A stretch of DNA of 16,142 nucleotides from an uncultured Collinsella sp. (GTDB taxonomy: Bacteria > Actinomycetota > Coriobacteriia > Coriobacteriales > Coriobacteriaceae): the NCBI GenBank assembly GCA_900549275.1, contig URNU01000008.1, positions 1 through 16,142 on the forward strand, in the 5' to 3' direction. The position numbers were made by a program, and so were the translations under genes. The first letter of the stretch is position 1. The number at the start of each line of letters is the position of its first letter. The notes under the pieces are model-generated. The model was given only the letters and a program-made list of their open reading frames with translations, did not search any database and was not told the origin of the DNA. Positions 1 to 5,924 of this stretch are shown in pieces.

Positions 1-278
1 AACGACGGACGGCGGCCGTGGCGGCAGTCGGCAAACAGCGTGAACTGCGACACCACGAGCACCTCGCCGTCGACATCGGCCAGTGCCAAGTTGGTCTTGC
101 CGTTCTCGTCCTCGTTGATGCGCAGCCCGCGGAGCTTGCCCCACAGCTTGTCGGCTTCGGCGCGTGTGTCGCCGTGGCCCACGCCTAGCAGTACCAGGTA
201 GCCGCGTCCAATGCGGCCCACGCACTCACCGTCGACCGTCACGCCGGCGTTGAGCACGCGCTGCACCACCGCACGCAC
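1..278 (-). CDS. dtd: D-aminoacyl-tRNA deacylase, 3' part cut off by window edge
   Basis: This enzyme hydrolyses D-amino acids, and mischarged glycine, from tRNA in the cytoplasm, a proofreading step in translation. The N-terminal 92 residues are visible. They begin with the family's usual MRAVVQRV-like start (here V/M-RAVVQRVLNAGV) and contain the diagnostic SQFTLFAD motif at residues 77-84, followed by GRRPS at 88-92. The C-terminal part with the second family motif (NxGPxT) lies beyond the left edge. The start is a GTG (278-276), chosen because the protein aligns with the family from its first residue; no ATG fits. Only 3 nt separate it from the rdgB stop codon, so translation is probably coupled to rdgB. 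The gene is incomplete because the window ends, not because it is broken. Confidence 0.93.
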   Translation of the reverse strand, partial: MRAVVQRVLNAGVTVDGECVGRIGRGYLVLLGVGHGDTRAEADKLWGKLRGLRINEDENGKTNLALADVDGEVLVVSQFTLFADCRHGRRPS

Positions 279-281
279 GGC

Positions 282-923
282 CTACTCCTCGCCCGTGAGT
301 TTGGCGGACAGATGCTCGAGCGCATGGAAACGATGGCTGATGGCGTTCTTCTCGTCCGCCGTGAGCTCGGCCATAGTCTTGCCCGGCGTATCGACCGGCA
401 GGAACAGCGGGTCGTAGCCAAAACCGTGATCGCCGCGGCCCTCGTGCGCGATAACACCCTCACAGGCGCCCTCGCCATAGGTGACCAGGCCGTCCGTATC
501 GATAAGCGCGACGACGCTCATAAAGCGCGCGGTACGATCCTCGTCTGCCACGCCTTCCAGGTTAACGAGAAGCTTGGCGTTGTTGGCGGCATCGTCGCCA
601 TGCACGCCCGCATAGCGCGCGCTATACACGCCCGGCTCGCCGTCCAGCGCGTCGACGACCAAGCCAGAATCGTCGGCGATGGCCATAAGGCCCGTCTCCT
701 CAACGGCAGCCTGCGCCTTGATGATGGCGTTCTCCAAAAACGTCGTGCCGTTTTCCTCGGGATCCTCAAAATCACCCAGCTGGCCGAGCGCCACAAAGCG
801 CACCTCGGGCATGACCTTGCCCAAAATGGCCTCGATCTCGGTGAGCTTATGGGCGTTGCCGGTTGCCACGACGATGGTCGCCGCCGGGTCGAGAGTGTCG
901 ATGTCAATCTTCTCAAGTGCCAT
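282..923 (-). CDS. rdgB: XTP/dITP (non-canonical purine NTP) pyrophosphatase, RdgB/HAM1 family
   Basis: The enzyme hydrolyses dITP, XTP and ITP to monophosphates and so keeps deaminated purines out of DNA and RNA. The 213-residue product shows the family landmarks in order: VVATGNAHK (residues 18-26, nucleotide-binding start), ENG-TFLENA (57-66), ADDSGL (83-88), the GVYSARYAG segment (98-106), GFGYDPLF (167-174) and SHR (196-198). Length is close to the usual 190-210. The ATG at 923 is preferred over in-frame codons further upstream because AAGGAGG sits 6 nt before it and the family match starts soon after. It lies between rph and dtd. The murI-rph-rdgB order is common in bacteria and supports the assignment. 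A 145-nt gap to rph contains a hairpin (1034-1070) and a TATAGA that could be a weak extra promoter. Confidence 0.96.
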   Translation of the reverse strand: MALEKIDIDTLDPAATIVVATGNAHKLTEIEAILGKVMPEVRFVALGQLGDFEDPEENGTTFLENAIIKAQAAVEETGLMAIADDSGLVVDALDGEPGVYSARYAGVHGDDAANNAKLLVNLEGVADEDRTARFMSVVALIDTDGLVTYGEGACEGVIAHEGRGDHGFGYDPLFLPVDTPGKTMAELTADEKNAISHRFHALEHLSAKLTGEE

Positions 924-1033
924 GGCTGGCCTCCTTGTCTCTATAGCAATGCCGTGTTGGGGACGACGAGGGCCTCGGCCTCTCTCCCCTCTCAATCAGC
1001 GGCAGTCTTATACTTCGGCGTTTTCGCAGATAA

Positions 1034-1070
1034 AACCTGCCAAAATGAACCTGTCCCTTTTTGGCAGGTT
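1034..1070 (-). terminator. Perfect 12-bp inverted repeat after rph, possible terminator or dispersed repeat
   Basis: AACCTGCCAAAA (1034-1045) and TTTTGGCAGGTT (1059-1070) are exact reverse complements separated by 13 nt. The stem overlaps the rph stop codon (1069-1071). On the minus strand the second arm runs into TTTTATCT, a short U-rich stretch, so partial termination between rph and rdgB is possible. The loop contains a third copy of the arm core (AACCTG on the plus strand, 1048-1053), which allows an alternative shorter stem. A dispersed palindromic repeat is the main alternative. Confidence 0.5.
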
Positions 1071-1794
1071 AGGCGAGGACCTGGCGCTGAAGCTCGATGA
1101 GCTCGGCAATGCCCTTGTCGCCCAAGTCGAGCAGGGCGTTGAGACGCTTGCGGTCGAAGGGCGCCTGCTCGCCGGTACCCTGAAGCTCGATCATCTCGCC
1201 GGTGTCGGTAGCGACGAGGTTCATGTCGACCTCGGCGTGGCTGTCCTCGGAATAATCCAAGTCGAGCAGGGTGTTGCCATCGACGACACCCATAGATATC
1301 GCGGCAACCTGGCCCGTGAGCGGGATGCGCTCGAGCTTGCCCGCCTCGACCCACATGGCAAGGGCGTCGTGCAGTGCGACCCAGGCGCCGGTAATGCTCG
1401 CCGTACGCGTGCCGCCATCGGCCTGGATCACATCGCAGTCGACGGTAACGGTGTACTCGCCGAGCGCCTTCATATTGACGACGGTACGCAGGCTGCGACC
1501 GATAAGCCGCTCGATCTCCATGGAGCGGCCCTTGCGGTTGGCATGCTCGCGCTTGCAGCGTTTACCGGTCGAGGCCGGCAGCATCGCATATTCCGCCGTT
1601 ACCCAGCCGGCCTTGGCGCCCTTGCGCCAACCCGGCACACCCTCCTCGATGGTGGCGGCGCACAGTACGCGCGTGTCGCCGAACTCCGCCAGGCACGAGC
1701 CGTGGGCGTGCTTCATAACGCCGCGGGTGAGCTTAACGGGACGCAGCTCGTTGGCGGCGCGGCCGTTGGCGCGGTTGACCTGCATGTATTCCAT
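1069..1794 (-). CDS. rph: Ribonuclease PH (tRNA nucleotidyltransferase)
   Basis: RNase PH is a phosphate-dependent 3'-5' exoribonuclease that trims tRNA precursors and other structured RNA ends; it acts as a hexameric ring. The 241-residue product is the usual length (about 240) and has the family segments in order: RPVKLTRG (18-25), EYAMLP (69-74), the arginine-rich SMEIERLIGRSLR (91-103), DCDVIQADGGTRTASITGA (119-137), LDLDYSEDSHAEVDMN (177-192) and ELQGTGEQAPF (203-213). The aspartates of the LDLDYSEDS segment match the metal/catalytic region of this family. The ATG at 1794 is chosen over a TTG at 1815 because GAGAAGGG lies 7 nt upstream of it; a third option is ATG 1785. It starts 42 nt after murI, in the same direction, and is probably co-transcribed with it. 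Confidence 0.97.
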   Translation of the reverse strand: MEYMQVNRANGRAANELRPVKLTRGVMKHAHGSCLAEFGDTRVLCAATIEEGVPGWRKGAKAGWVTAEYAMLPASTGKRCKREHANRKGRSMEIERLIGRSLRTVVNMKALGEYTVTVDCDVIQADGGTRTASITGAWVALHDALAMWVEAGKLERIPLTGQVAAISMGVVDGNTLLDLDYSEDSHAEVDMNLVATDTGEMIELQGTGEQAPFDRKRLNALLDLGDKGIAELIELQRQVLA

Positions 1795-1836
1795 AAGAAG
1801 ACCCTTCTCGACCAAAGACTGTCAAAAGCGAGCGCG

Positions 1837-2721
1837 CTAGCGCAGCTCCTCCAAGTCGACATGCTCAACGCTCTTGAGCGGCTGACCAAAGATAAAGCTA
1901 CCGGCCACCGCGAACTCGGCGATGTTATCGGATGTCGTGGCAAAGCGATGCAGGGGCTCCGCGCCGTCTGCCGCAAGCTGCTCGCGGCGCGTAAGGATAT
2001 CGGCAAGCTCGCGCGTGGTCTCCTCGGCAGAGCTCACCACGCGCACATGAGATCCCAGCGCATGGCGAATGGGGCCCGCAAGCAGCGGAAAATGTGTACA
2101 TCCAAGCACCACGGTGTCAATGCCGTGCCCCAGCAGGGGCTCGACCGTCGCACCGACTAACGAGCGCACCTGGGAGGTGTCGAAGATGTCGTCGTTTTCG
2201 AGCCACTGCTCCTGCAGATGCGCGCCCGAGGCAAGCTCGCTCTCGACCACCTCGACGAAGCTTGAGGCAGGGCAGCCGTACACATCGACGCCCGCATCCA
2301 GGTCCTGGATAGCGCGCGTGTACGCGCCAGACCGAATCGTAAGGTTGGTGGCCAGCACGCCCACGCGGCGCGTACGCGTGCTGTTAATGGCGGCACGTGC
2401 GCCCGGTGCGATCACGCCGATGACCGGAACATCGAGCACCTGTTGCGCGACGCGCAGGGCAGCGGCCGTTGCCGTATTGCAAGCGATGACCATGATCTTG
2501 ACATCGTGGTGCGAAAGCCAGCGGCCCACCTGCAGGGCAAACGAGCGCACCTCGTCCTCATCTCTCACGCCATAGGGACAGCGCTTGGTGTCGCCAAAGT
2601 AGTAAACAGACTCATGCGGAAGGGCCGTTGCGATCGCGCGCGCGACCGTCAAGCCGCCCAGGCCCGAGTCGAACACGCCGATCGGGCGCGTATCTCCGGC
2701 CAGATTCTCGATATCGGACAT
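1837..2721 (-). CDS. murI: Glutamate racemase
   Basis: MurI interconverts L- and D-glutamate and supplies the D-Glu of peptidoglycan stem peptides. The 294-residue protein has both catalytic cysteines in their standard settings: IACNTATAAA with Cys81 and VLGCTHFPLL with Cys208. The N-terminal PIGVFDSGLGGLTV (13-26) is the family signature and includes the acid/base Asp18-Ser19; YFGDTKRCPYG (41-51) follows. The ATG at 2721 is preferred to a codon at 2757, because a GGTGAGG lies 2-3 nt further upstream and the family match starts at about residue 13. The 51-nt gap to the preceding HAD gene and the 42-nt gap to rph suggest a single transcript. With the MurE-type ligase two genes upstream, it gives this cluster a cell-wall precursor theme. 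Confidence 0.96.
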   Translation of the reverse strand: MSDIENLAGDTRPIGVFDSGLGGLTVARAIATALPHESVYYFGDTKRCPYGVRDEDEVRSFALQVGRWLSHHDVKIMVIACNTATAAALRVAQQVLDVPVIGVIAPGARAAINSTRTRRVGVLATNLTIRSGAYTRAIQDLDAGVDVYGCPASSFVEVVESELASGAHLQEQWLENDDIFDTSQVRSLVGATVEPLLGHGIDTVVLGCTHFPLLAGPIRHALGSHVRVVSSAEETTRELADILTRREQLAADGAEPLHRFATTSDNIAEFAVAGSFIFGQPLKSVEHVDLEELR

Positions 2722-2772
2722 TGCCTCACCAGATTCTCTCTCGAAAAATGCGACCACGCGTGATGCGTCGCG

Positions 2773-3684
2773 CTACGAACGGGCTGCGACCAGCAGCTCG
2801 GCCGTTGCCACCCAACCGTCGACAATCTTGCCGCGCGTTACATAGGCATTGTCGCAGGCGTCCAAGAACTCCGGGGCACCGGCGCTCGTCAGACCGTTCT
2901 CAACCAGGCAGAACATGCCCACATGGTCGGCCATGTAGAAGTCGGACTCGGAGTCGCCGAGTGCGAGCGTCTCCTCGCGCTCGATCCCCAGGTGCTCGCA
3001 GAAGCGCGCAATGGCAACGCCCTTGTTGAGACCCGCCGGGTTGATATTGAAGGCGCGGCCGTCCTCGGCGCGATTAAGCTCGAGCGTCGTCGGCTTGGAC
3101 AGGTGCGTCAGATGGCCGTTGCAAGCCCAGACCAGACCGCAGCCGGCCTCGTCCAGGATGGCCTGGACCTCATCGTCGGGCACATCGCCGCGCATGCCGA
3201 CAGTGACCTCACGGTACTTGTAGCCGGTCGACATGTCGTTGTGGTACTCAATTTTGTGCGGCCAGCGGGCAAGGATCTTCTCGCACACGCCGGTCTGCTC
3301 GATCACCTGGTGCGGCGTGAGACCGCAGGCGGGGTCGTAGGGCATGTCGCCCGTCAGGTACTCCCAATCGTTGGCCTTGAGGTCGTACATGACCAGGCCG
3401 CCCATCTCGCCGATGTAGGAGTTGAGGCCGAGCACGCGGGCGTCCTCATGGATCATGGTGCGATTGCGACCCGAGGTGGGGACCACCTGGATGCCGGCAC
3501 GAGTGAGCGCGACAACCGCCTCGACGAGCTTGGTCGAGGGATTGCCGTCGTTATCGCGCAGCACGCACGAGCCGGGGGCGAGCATCGTGGCGTCCAGATC
3601 GGTAAAGACATACTTGACCTTGGCAAGACGCTCGCGCATCTCGCCCGAAAGCTCGGCAACGGTCGGCAGGATGTTGTGAGACAT
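2773..3684 (-). CDS. HAD-superfamily hydrolase (class IIB/Cof-like phosphatase)
   Basis: This 303-residue protein is a HAD-fold phosphohydrolase, probably acting on a small phosphorylated metabolite in the cytoplasm; the substrate cannot be told from the sequence. Motif I is FTDLDATML with Asp29 (nucleophile) and Asp31. Motif II is TSGR (70-73), motif III is Lys221 in GLNKGVAI, and motif IV is GDSESD (243-248, Asp244 and Asp248). The large insert between motifs II and III (about 100-215) is the cap domain typical of class IIB (Cof, sugar-phosphate and mannosyl-3-phosphoglycerate phosphatase relatives). Motif I has Ala in place of the usual Gly (DxDGT), a conservative change. ATG 3684 has GGAG 5 nt upstream; a GTG two codons earlier is less likely. 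It sits between murE and murI, but a cell-wall role is only guilt by association. Confidence 0.87.
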   Translation of the reverse strand: MSHNILPTVAELSGEMRERLAKVKYVFTDLDATMLAPGSCVLRDNDGNPSTKLVEAVVALTRAGIQVVPTSGRNRTMIHEDARVLGLNSYIGEMGGLVMYDLKANDWEYLTGDMPYDPACGLTPHQVIEQTGVCEKILARWPHKIEYHNDMSTGYKYREVTVGMRGDVPDDEVQAILDEAGCGLVWACNGHLTHLSKPTTLELNRAEDGRAFNINPAGLNKGVAIARFCEHLGIEREETLALGDSESDFYMADHVGMFCLVENGLTSAGAPEFLDACDNAYVTRGKIVDGWVATAELLVAARS

Positions 3685-3754
3685 GGTCACTCCGTTTACA
3701 TAGAAGGGGCTTGGTCTTGAGTAGTGAGGCTCGCTTAAGCGGGTCGCACTTGGA

Positions 3755-3781
3755 ACGACGGCGCCCTCAACGCGCCGTCGT
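3755..3781 (-). other. Strong 10-bp hairpin between murE stop and HAD gene
   Basis: ACGACGGCGC (3755-3764) and GCGCCGTCGT (3772-3781) pair perfectly around a 7-nt loop, 13 nt past the murE stop codon. On the minus strand no U-run follows (TTCCAAG), so it is not a classical intrinsic terminator. It could stabilise the murE mRNA 3' end or weaken read-through. A second palindrome, CGCTTAAGCG (3732-3741), follows in the same 109-nt gap. Confidence 0.55.
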
Positions 3782-3793
3782 CAACACAATGTA

Positions 3794-5356
3794 TCAGTCG
3801 AACTGGGTAACATCGATCAGGCGATGCGCAAGCGAAAGGTCACTCTCGATGGGCACGAATTCGTCGCCCACATGCATGAGCTCCTCGTCGCCCTTGGCGA
3901 GCAACAATACAATCGTGGGCGCATCGGGGTTGATGTACTCCCCGCGTGCCGCCTTAAAGGCCGCGTGCACTGCCGCCTCGCGATCAAGAATAATCTTGTT
4001 CGGTGTGTCGTCGGGGACATTCTCCGCGAGTTCGCGGCAGACCTTCATCGGGTCTTCGCGAGCGGGATCCTCGTTGGTAAAAATCATCAGGTCGGAATAC
4101 GGTGCGGCCTCGCGCGGCAATTGCTCGCGGCGCTCCTGAGCCTTGCCGCCGGCGGCGCCAAACAGCGCAATGACGGGGCTGGCGGGAAAGGCACGTTTGA
4201 CCGACGAGAACAGCGAACGGAATGAAAGCTGGTTGTGTGCGTAGTCCACGACGCAGACCACACGACTGTCCTTCGACTCCACAACCTCCATGCGACCGGG
4301 CACGCGGAATTTGGAAAGGCCCTCTTTGATGGCATCGATGCCAATGCCAATCTCGCGCGCGGCGGCAATTGCCACCAGCGCGTTTTCCACGTTAAAATCG
4401 CCCGCGATACCCAGCAGAATCTTCTCCCCCGCCGCGGGCTCATCGGCGTTCAGGCCATGCAAGTTAAACTCGATGTTAAAGCCAACCATGCGCACGTCGC
4501 TTACCCACAGGCTAGCCTCAGGATGCTCAACGCCAACAGTCACGAGGCGCTCGGCCGTCGATGCCGCCTCGAGCACGCGATTGACCTCGTCGGTGCCAAG
4601 ATTGACCACGGCCGTTTTTGCCTGGTCGAAAATCCTGAGCTTGCTCTCAAAATAATCCTCGAACGTAGGGTGCTCGATAGGCGAAATGTGATCGCGACCG
4701 ATATTGAGGAAACACGCAACGTCAAAGGGCAGGTTCTCGACGCGCTGGTACTTGAGCGCTTGGCTCGAGACTTCCATAACCATAAACTGACGGCCGGACG
4801 TACGGCAATTGGCGATATGGCGCCAGACCTCGGGGGCCTCGGGCGTGGTGTTGGTGCTCTCGTAACACTCGATACCATCGTCGGTGCTCACCGAGCCAAT
4901 CATGCCGCAGGACTTGCCCGCCGCCTTGATGATGGACTGGAGCATGAAGGCCGCCGTGGTCTTGCCCTTGGTGCCGGTAATGCCCACGATCTTAACGTCG
5001 CGATCGGGACGGTTGTAGACCTCCGGAGGCAATAGCGCCATCGCCGTGCGCACGCTACGAACGACCAGCATGGCCGCACCGCGCTCTTTGCCCAGCGGAG
5101 CAAGCTCGTCTACCAAAGACTCCTCGCACACAAAGGCAACGGCACCGGCGTCGAGCGCCATCGATAGAAACGATGACTTAAAGGAGGTACCCTTGCAAAA
5201 GAACACATCTCCCACCGCGACCGCGCGGGAATCAAATGAGCATCCGGTCACGGCTCGGCCGTCGAGGCGCTCAGATCCGCGCAGCTCGCCACTCTTATTG
5301 AGCAGGTCGGCAAGAGCGTCGACAGTAGTCGTGGTTATACGGTCAGATTGGTGCAT
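3794..5356 (-). CDS. murE: MurE-type Mur ligase (UDP-MurNAc-tripeptide synthetase)
   Basis: Mur ligases of this type use ATP to add the third, usually diamino, residue to UDP-MurNAc-L-Ala-D-Glu in the cytoplasm. The 520-residue protein has the three Mur domains. The N-terminal part contains CSFDSRAVAVGDVFF (39-53). The ATP-binding centre has GTKGKTT (128-134), NTTPE (169-173), EVSSQAL (195-201), NIGRDHISP (218-226) and Lys239 in FESKLRIF, the position of the carbamylated lysine. The C-terminal domain has GRMEVV (354-359), VVDYAHN (369-375) and GAAGGKAQERR (400-410). The acceptor-recognition DNPR of diaminopimelate-adding MurE is replaced by NEDPARED (429-436), so the added amino acid may not be meso-DAP. 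ATG 5356 has AAAGG 8 nt upstream and the homology begins near it; an open frame to 5470 is ignored. It is the first gene of the murE-HAD-murI-rph-rdgB-dtd run. MurE is the best call; a paralogous ligase with another acceptor is possible. Confidence 0.88.
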   Translation of the reverse strand: MHQSDRITTTTVDALADLLNKSGELRGSERLDGRAVTGCSFDSRAVAVGDVFFCKGTSFKSSFLSMALDAGAVAFVCEESLVDELAPLGKERGAAMLVVRSVRTAMALLPPEVYNRPDRDVKIVGITGTKGKTTAAFMLQSIIKAAGKSCGMIGSVSTDDGIECYESTNTTPEAPEVWRHIANCRTSGRQFMVMEVSSQALKYQRVENLPFDVACFLNIGRDHISPIEHPTFEDYFESKLRIFDQAKTAVVNLGTDEVNRVLEAASTAERLVTVGVEHPEASLWVSDVRMVGFNIEFNLHGLNADEPAAGEKILLGIAGDFNVENALVAIAAAREIGIGIDAIKEGLSKFRVPGRMEVVESKDSRVVCVVDYAHNQLSFRSLFSSVKRAFPASPVIALFGAAGGKAQERREQLPREAAPYSDLMIFTNEDPAREDPMKVCRELAENVPDDTPNKIILDREAAVHAAFKAARGEYINPDAPTIVLLLAKGDEELMHVGDEFVPIESDLSLAHRLIDVTQFD

Positions 5357-5378
5357 CTTGAACCTTTCTGGATAATCC

Positions 5379-5390
5379 ACCGTTAACGGT
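5379..5390. promoter_or_regulatory. 12-bp perfect palindrome in the murE leader
   Basis: ACCGTTAACGGT is its own reverse complement and lies 23 nt upstream of the murE start codon, just before the ribosome-binding site (AAAGG near 5362-5366). It could be an operator or a small hairpin influencing translation. A second hairpin (5411-5428, 7 pairs, UUGC loop on the minus-strand RNA) lies further upstream in the same leader. No clear -10/-35 pair could be assigned between 5357 and 5550. Confidence 0.3.
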
Positions 5391-5552
5391 TTGCATCTCG
5401 TAACAACTTTAACGCACCCGCAAGGATGCGGCTCCCCGGGAAACCGTAAAGACACAGCATCGATTAGCAAGGCAGGTCCGCATCGGCATCACGCTCACGG
5501 GACCCATCGATATTGCGTTATGGATTAGCGGTGTACCGAGCCCGATATCGGC

Positions 5553-5558
5553 TATACT
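5553..5558 (+). promoter_or_regulatory. -10 element of the tRNA-Val promoter
   Basis: TATACT, five of six matches to TATAAT, lies 10 nt before the tRNA 5' end (5569), the spacing expected for a tRNA promoter with a very short leader. No convincing -35 hexamer sits 16-18 nt upstream (GGTGTA region). Confidence 0.5.
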
Positions 5559-5568
5559 CTATGACCGC

Positions 5569-5644
5569 GGGCGATTGGCGCAACGGTTAGCGCAGGTGCT
5601 TTACACGCACAAGGCTGGGGGTTCGAATCCCTCATCGCCCACCA
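5569..5644 (+). tRNA. tRNA-Val (anticodon UAC)
   Basis: The sequence folds as a full cloverleaf. The acceptor stem is GGGCGAT/ATCGCCC, the D-arm is GCGC-loop-GCGC, and the anticodon arm has loop TTTACAC giving anticodon TAC, which reads GUA and related valine codons. The T-arm is GGGGG-TTCGAAT-CCCTC, and CCA is encoded at 5642-5644. The top pair of the anticodon stem is a G/A mismatch; the other four pairs are intact. It is the only plus-strand gene and is divergent from murE, convergent with the arg operon. Its last 22 bases (plus 4 nt past CCA) are repeated at 5813-5834. Confidence 0.95.
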
Positions 5645-5653
5645 CTGAATTGG

Positions 5654-5682
5654 AAACGGTCCTCGCAAGGGGACCGTTTTTT
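5654..5682 (+). terminator. Intrinsic terminator of tRNA-Val
   Basis: AAACGGTCC (5654-5662) and GGACCGTTT (5671-5679) form a perfect 9-bp stem with an 8-nt loop, followed by a run of T ending at 5682. It begins 10 nt after the CCA end of the tRNA. Confidence 0.9.
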
Positions 5683-5699
5683 GTTTGGGCCCAGCGCAT

Positions 5700-5712
5700 G
5701 GGATTCGAACCC
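5700..5712 (-). repeat. T-arm-like motif, minus orientation (copy 1)
   Basis: Read on the minus strand this is GGGTTCGAATCCC, the core of a tRNA T-arm with its 7-nt loop. Flanking bases do not extend the stem beyond three pairs, and no acceptor, D or anticodon arm can be built around it. It is therefore a tRNA fragment or repeat, not a gene. An identical copy lies at 5886-5898. Confidence 0.65.
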
Positions 5713-5730
5713 GCCAGGGTGCGGAGCTGA

Positions 5731-5804
5731 GGAAACGCGAAGCGTTTTCCAGCGCAGCACGCGAGGGCCGCAGGCCCGAAGCGGAAGCGGGCGGCGCCAG
5801 CCGC
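5731..5804. repeat. GC-rich cluster of three short hairpins
   Basis: Three stems lie in succession: GGAAACGC-GAA-GCGTTTTCC (5731-5750, one bulge), GGGCC-GCA-GGCCC (5765-5777, perfect) and GCGGC-GCCA-GCCGC (5791-5804, perfect). No start codon with a ribosome-binding site or recognisable protein is present. The block fills the space between the two copies of the 186-bp-period repeat and resembles REP/BIME-type repeats in form only. Confidence 0.5.
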
Positions 5805-5838
5805 ACGCGGACATCCCTCATCGCCCACCACTGATTTG

Positions 5839-5871
5839 AAAGGCTCCCAGCAATGGGAGCCTTTCTTTTTT
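5839..5871 (+). terminator. Intrinsic terminator in second repeat copy
   Basis: AAAGGCTCCC (5839-5848) and GGGAGCCTTT (5855-5864) form a perfect 10-bp stem with a 6-nt loop, followed by CTTTTTT. It occupies the same place relative to the duplicated tRNA end as the first terminator. It has no gene of its own on the plus strand, so it would act as a backup for tRNA-Val. Confidence 0.85.
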
Positions 5872-5885
5872 GGGTCCATCGCAGA

Positions 5886-5898
5886 GGGATTCGAACCC
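5886..5898 (-). repeat. T-arm-like motif, minus orientation (copy 2)
   Basis: Same 13-mer as at 5700-5712 (GGGTTCGAATCCC on the minus strand), again preceded on the plus strand by a GGGyCCAkCGCA segment and a terminator. No complete tRNA can be folded around it. Confidence 0.65.
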
Positions 5899-5924
5899 GT
5901 CAGCACGTCTGTCACAGAGGCCGT

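Larger units (their letters stand above)
5627..5717 (+). repeat. First copy of 186-bp-period repeat: tRNA 3' end, terminator, inverted T-arm motif
   Basis: This unit begins inside the tRNA T-loop and contains, in order, the tRNA 3' end with CCA, ACTGA, an intrinsic terminator, the shared GGGcCCAgCGCA segment and GGGATTCGAACCC (5700-5712). The same parts in the same order recur exactly 186 bp downstream (5813-5903). The 22-bp start (5627-5648) is identical in both copies. The terminator stems differ in sequence but are each fully paired. Confidence 0.8.
5813..5903 (+). repeat. Second copy of 186-bp-period repeat
   Basis: The first 22 bases (5813-5834) duplicate the tRNA 3' end, CCA and the following CTGA exactly. 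Then come a different but equally well-formed terminator, GGGTCCATCGCA, and GGGATTCGAACCC (5886-5898). Both the tRNA end and the T-arm motif sit at an offset of 186 bp from the first copy, which points to a tandem duplication or repeated insertion at this tRNA end. The 5' two thirds of the tRNA are not repeated, so no second functional tRNA is encoded. Confidence 0.8.

Noticed and set aside
679..2160. Long open frames on the plus strand opposite rdgB, rph and murI (up to 493 codons)
   Set aside because: They are antisense to well-identified genes, show no family resemblance, and arise from codon bias in GC-rich DNA.
5627..5834. Two tRNA-end repeats as attL/attR of a resident integrated element
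   Set aside because: Only 186 bp separate them and no integrase or cargo gene is present. At most it is a scar, so it is reported as a repeat.
5700..5898. Additional minus-strand tRNA genes suggested by two T-arm motifs
   Set aside because: No acceptor, D or anticodon arms can be folded around either motif, and the T-stems stop at three pairs.
5627..5903. CRISPR-like array
   Set aside because: There are only two copies, with long dissimilar spacers and a tRNA-derived repeat; no cas gene is in the window.
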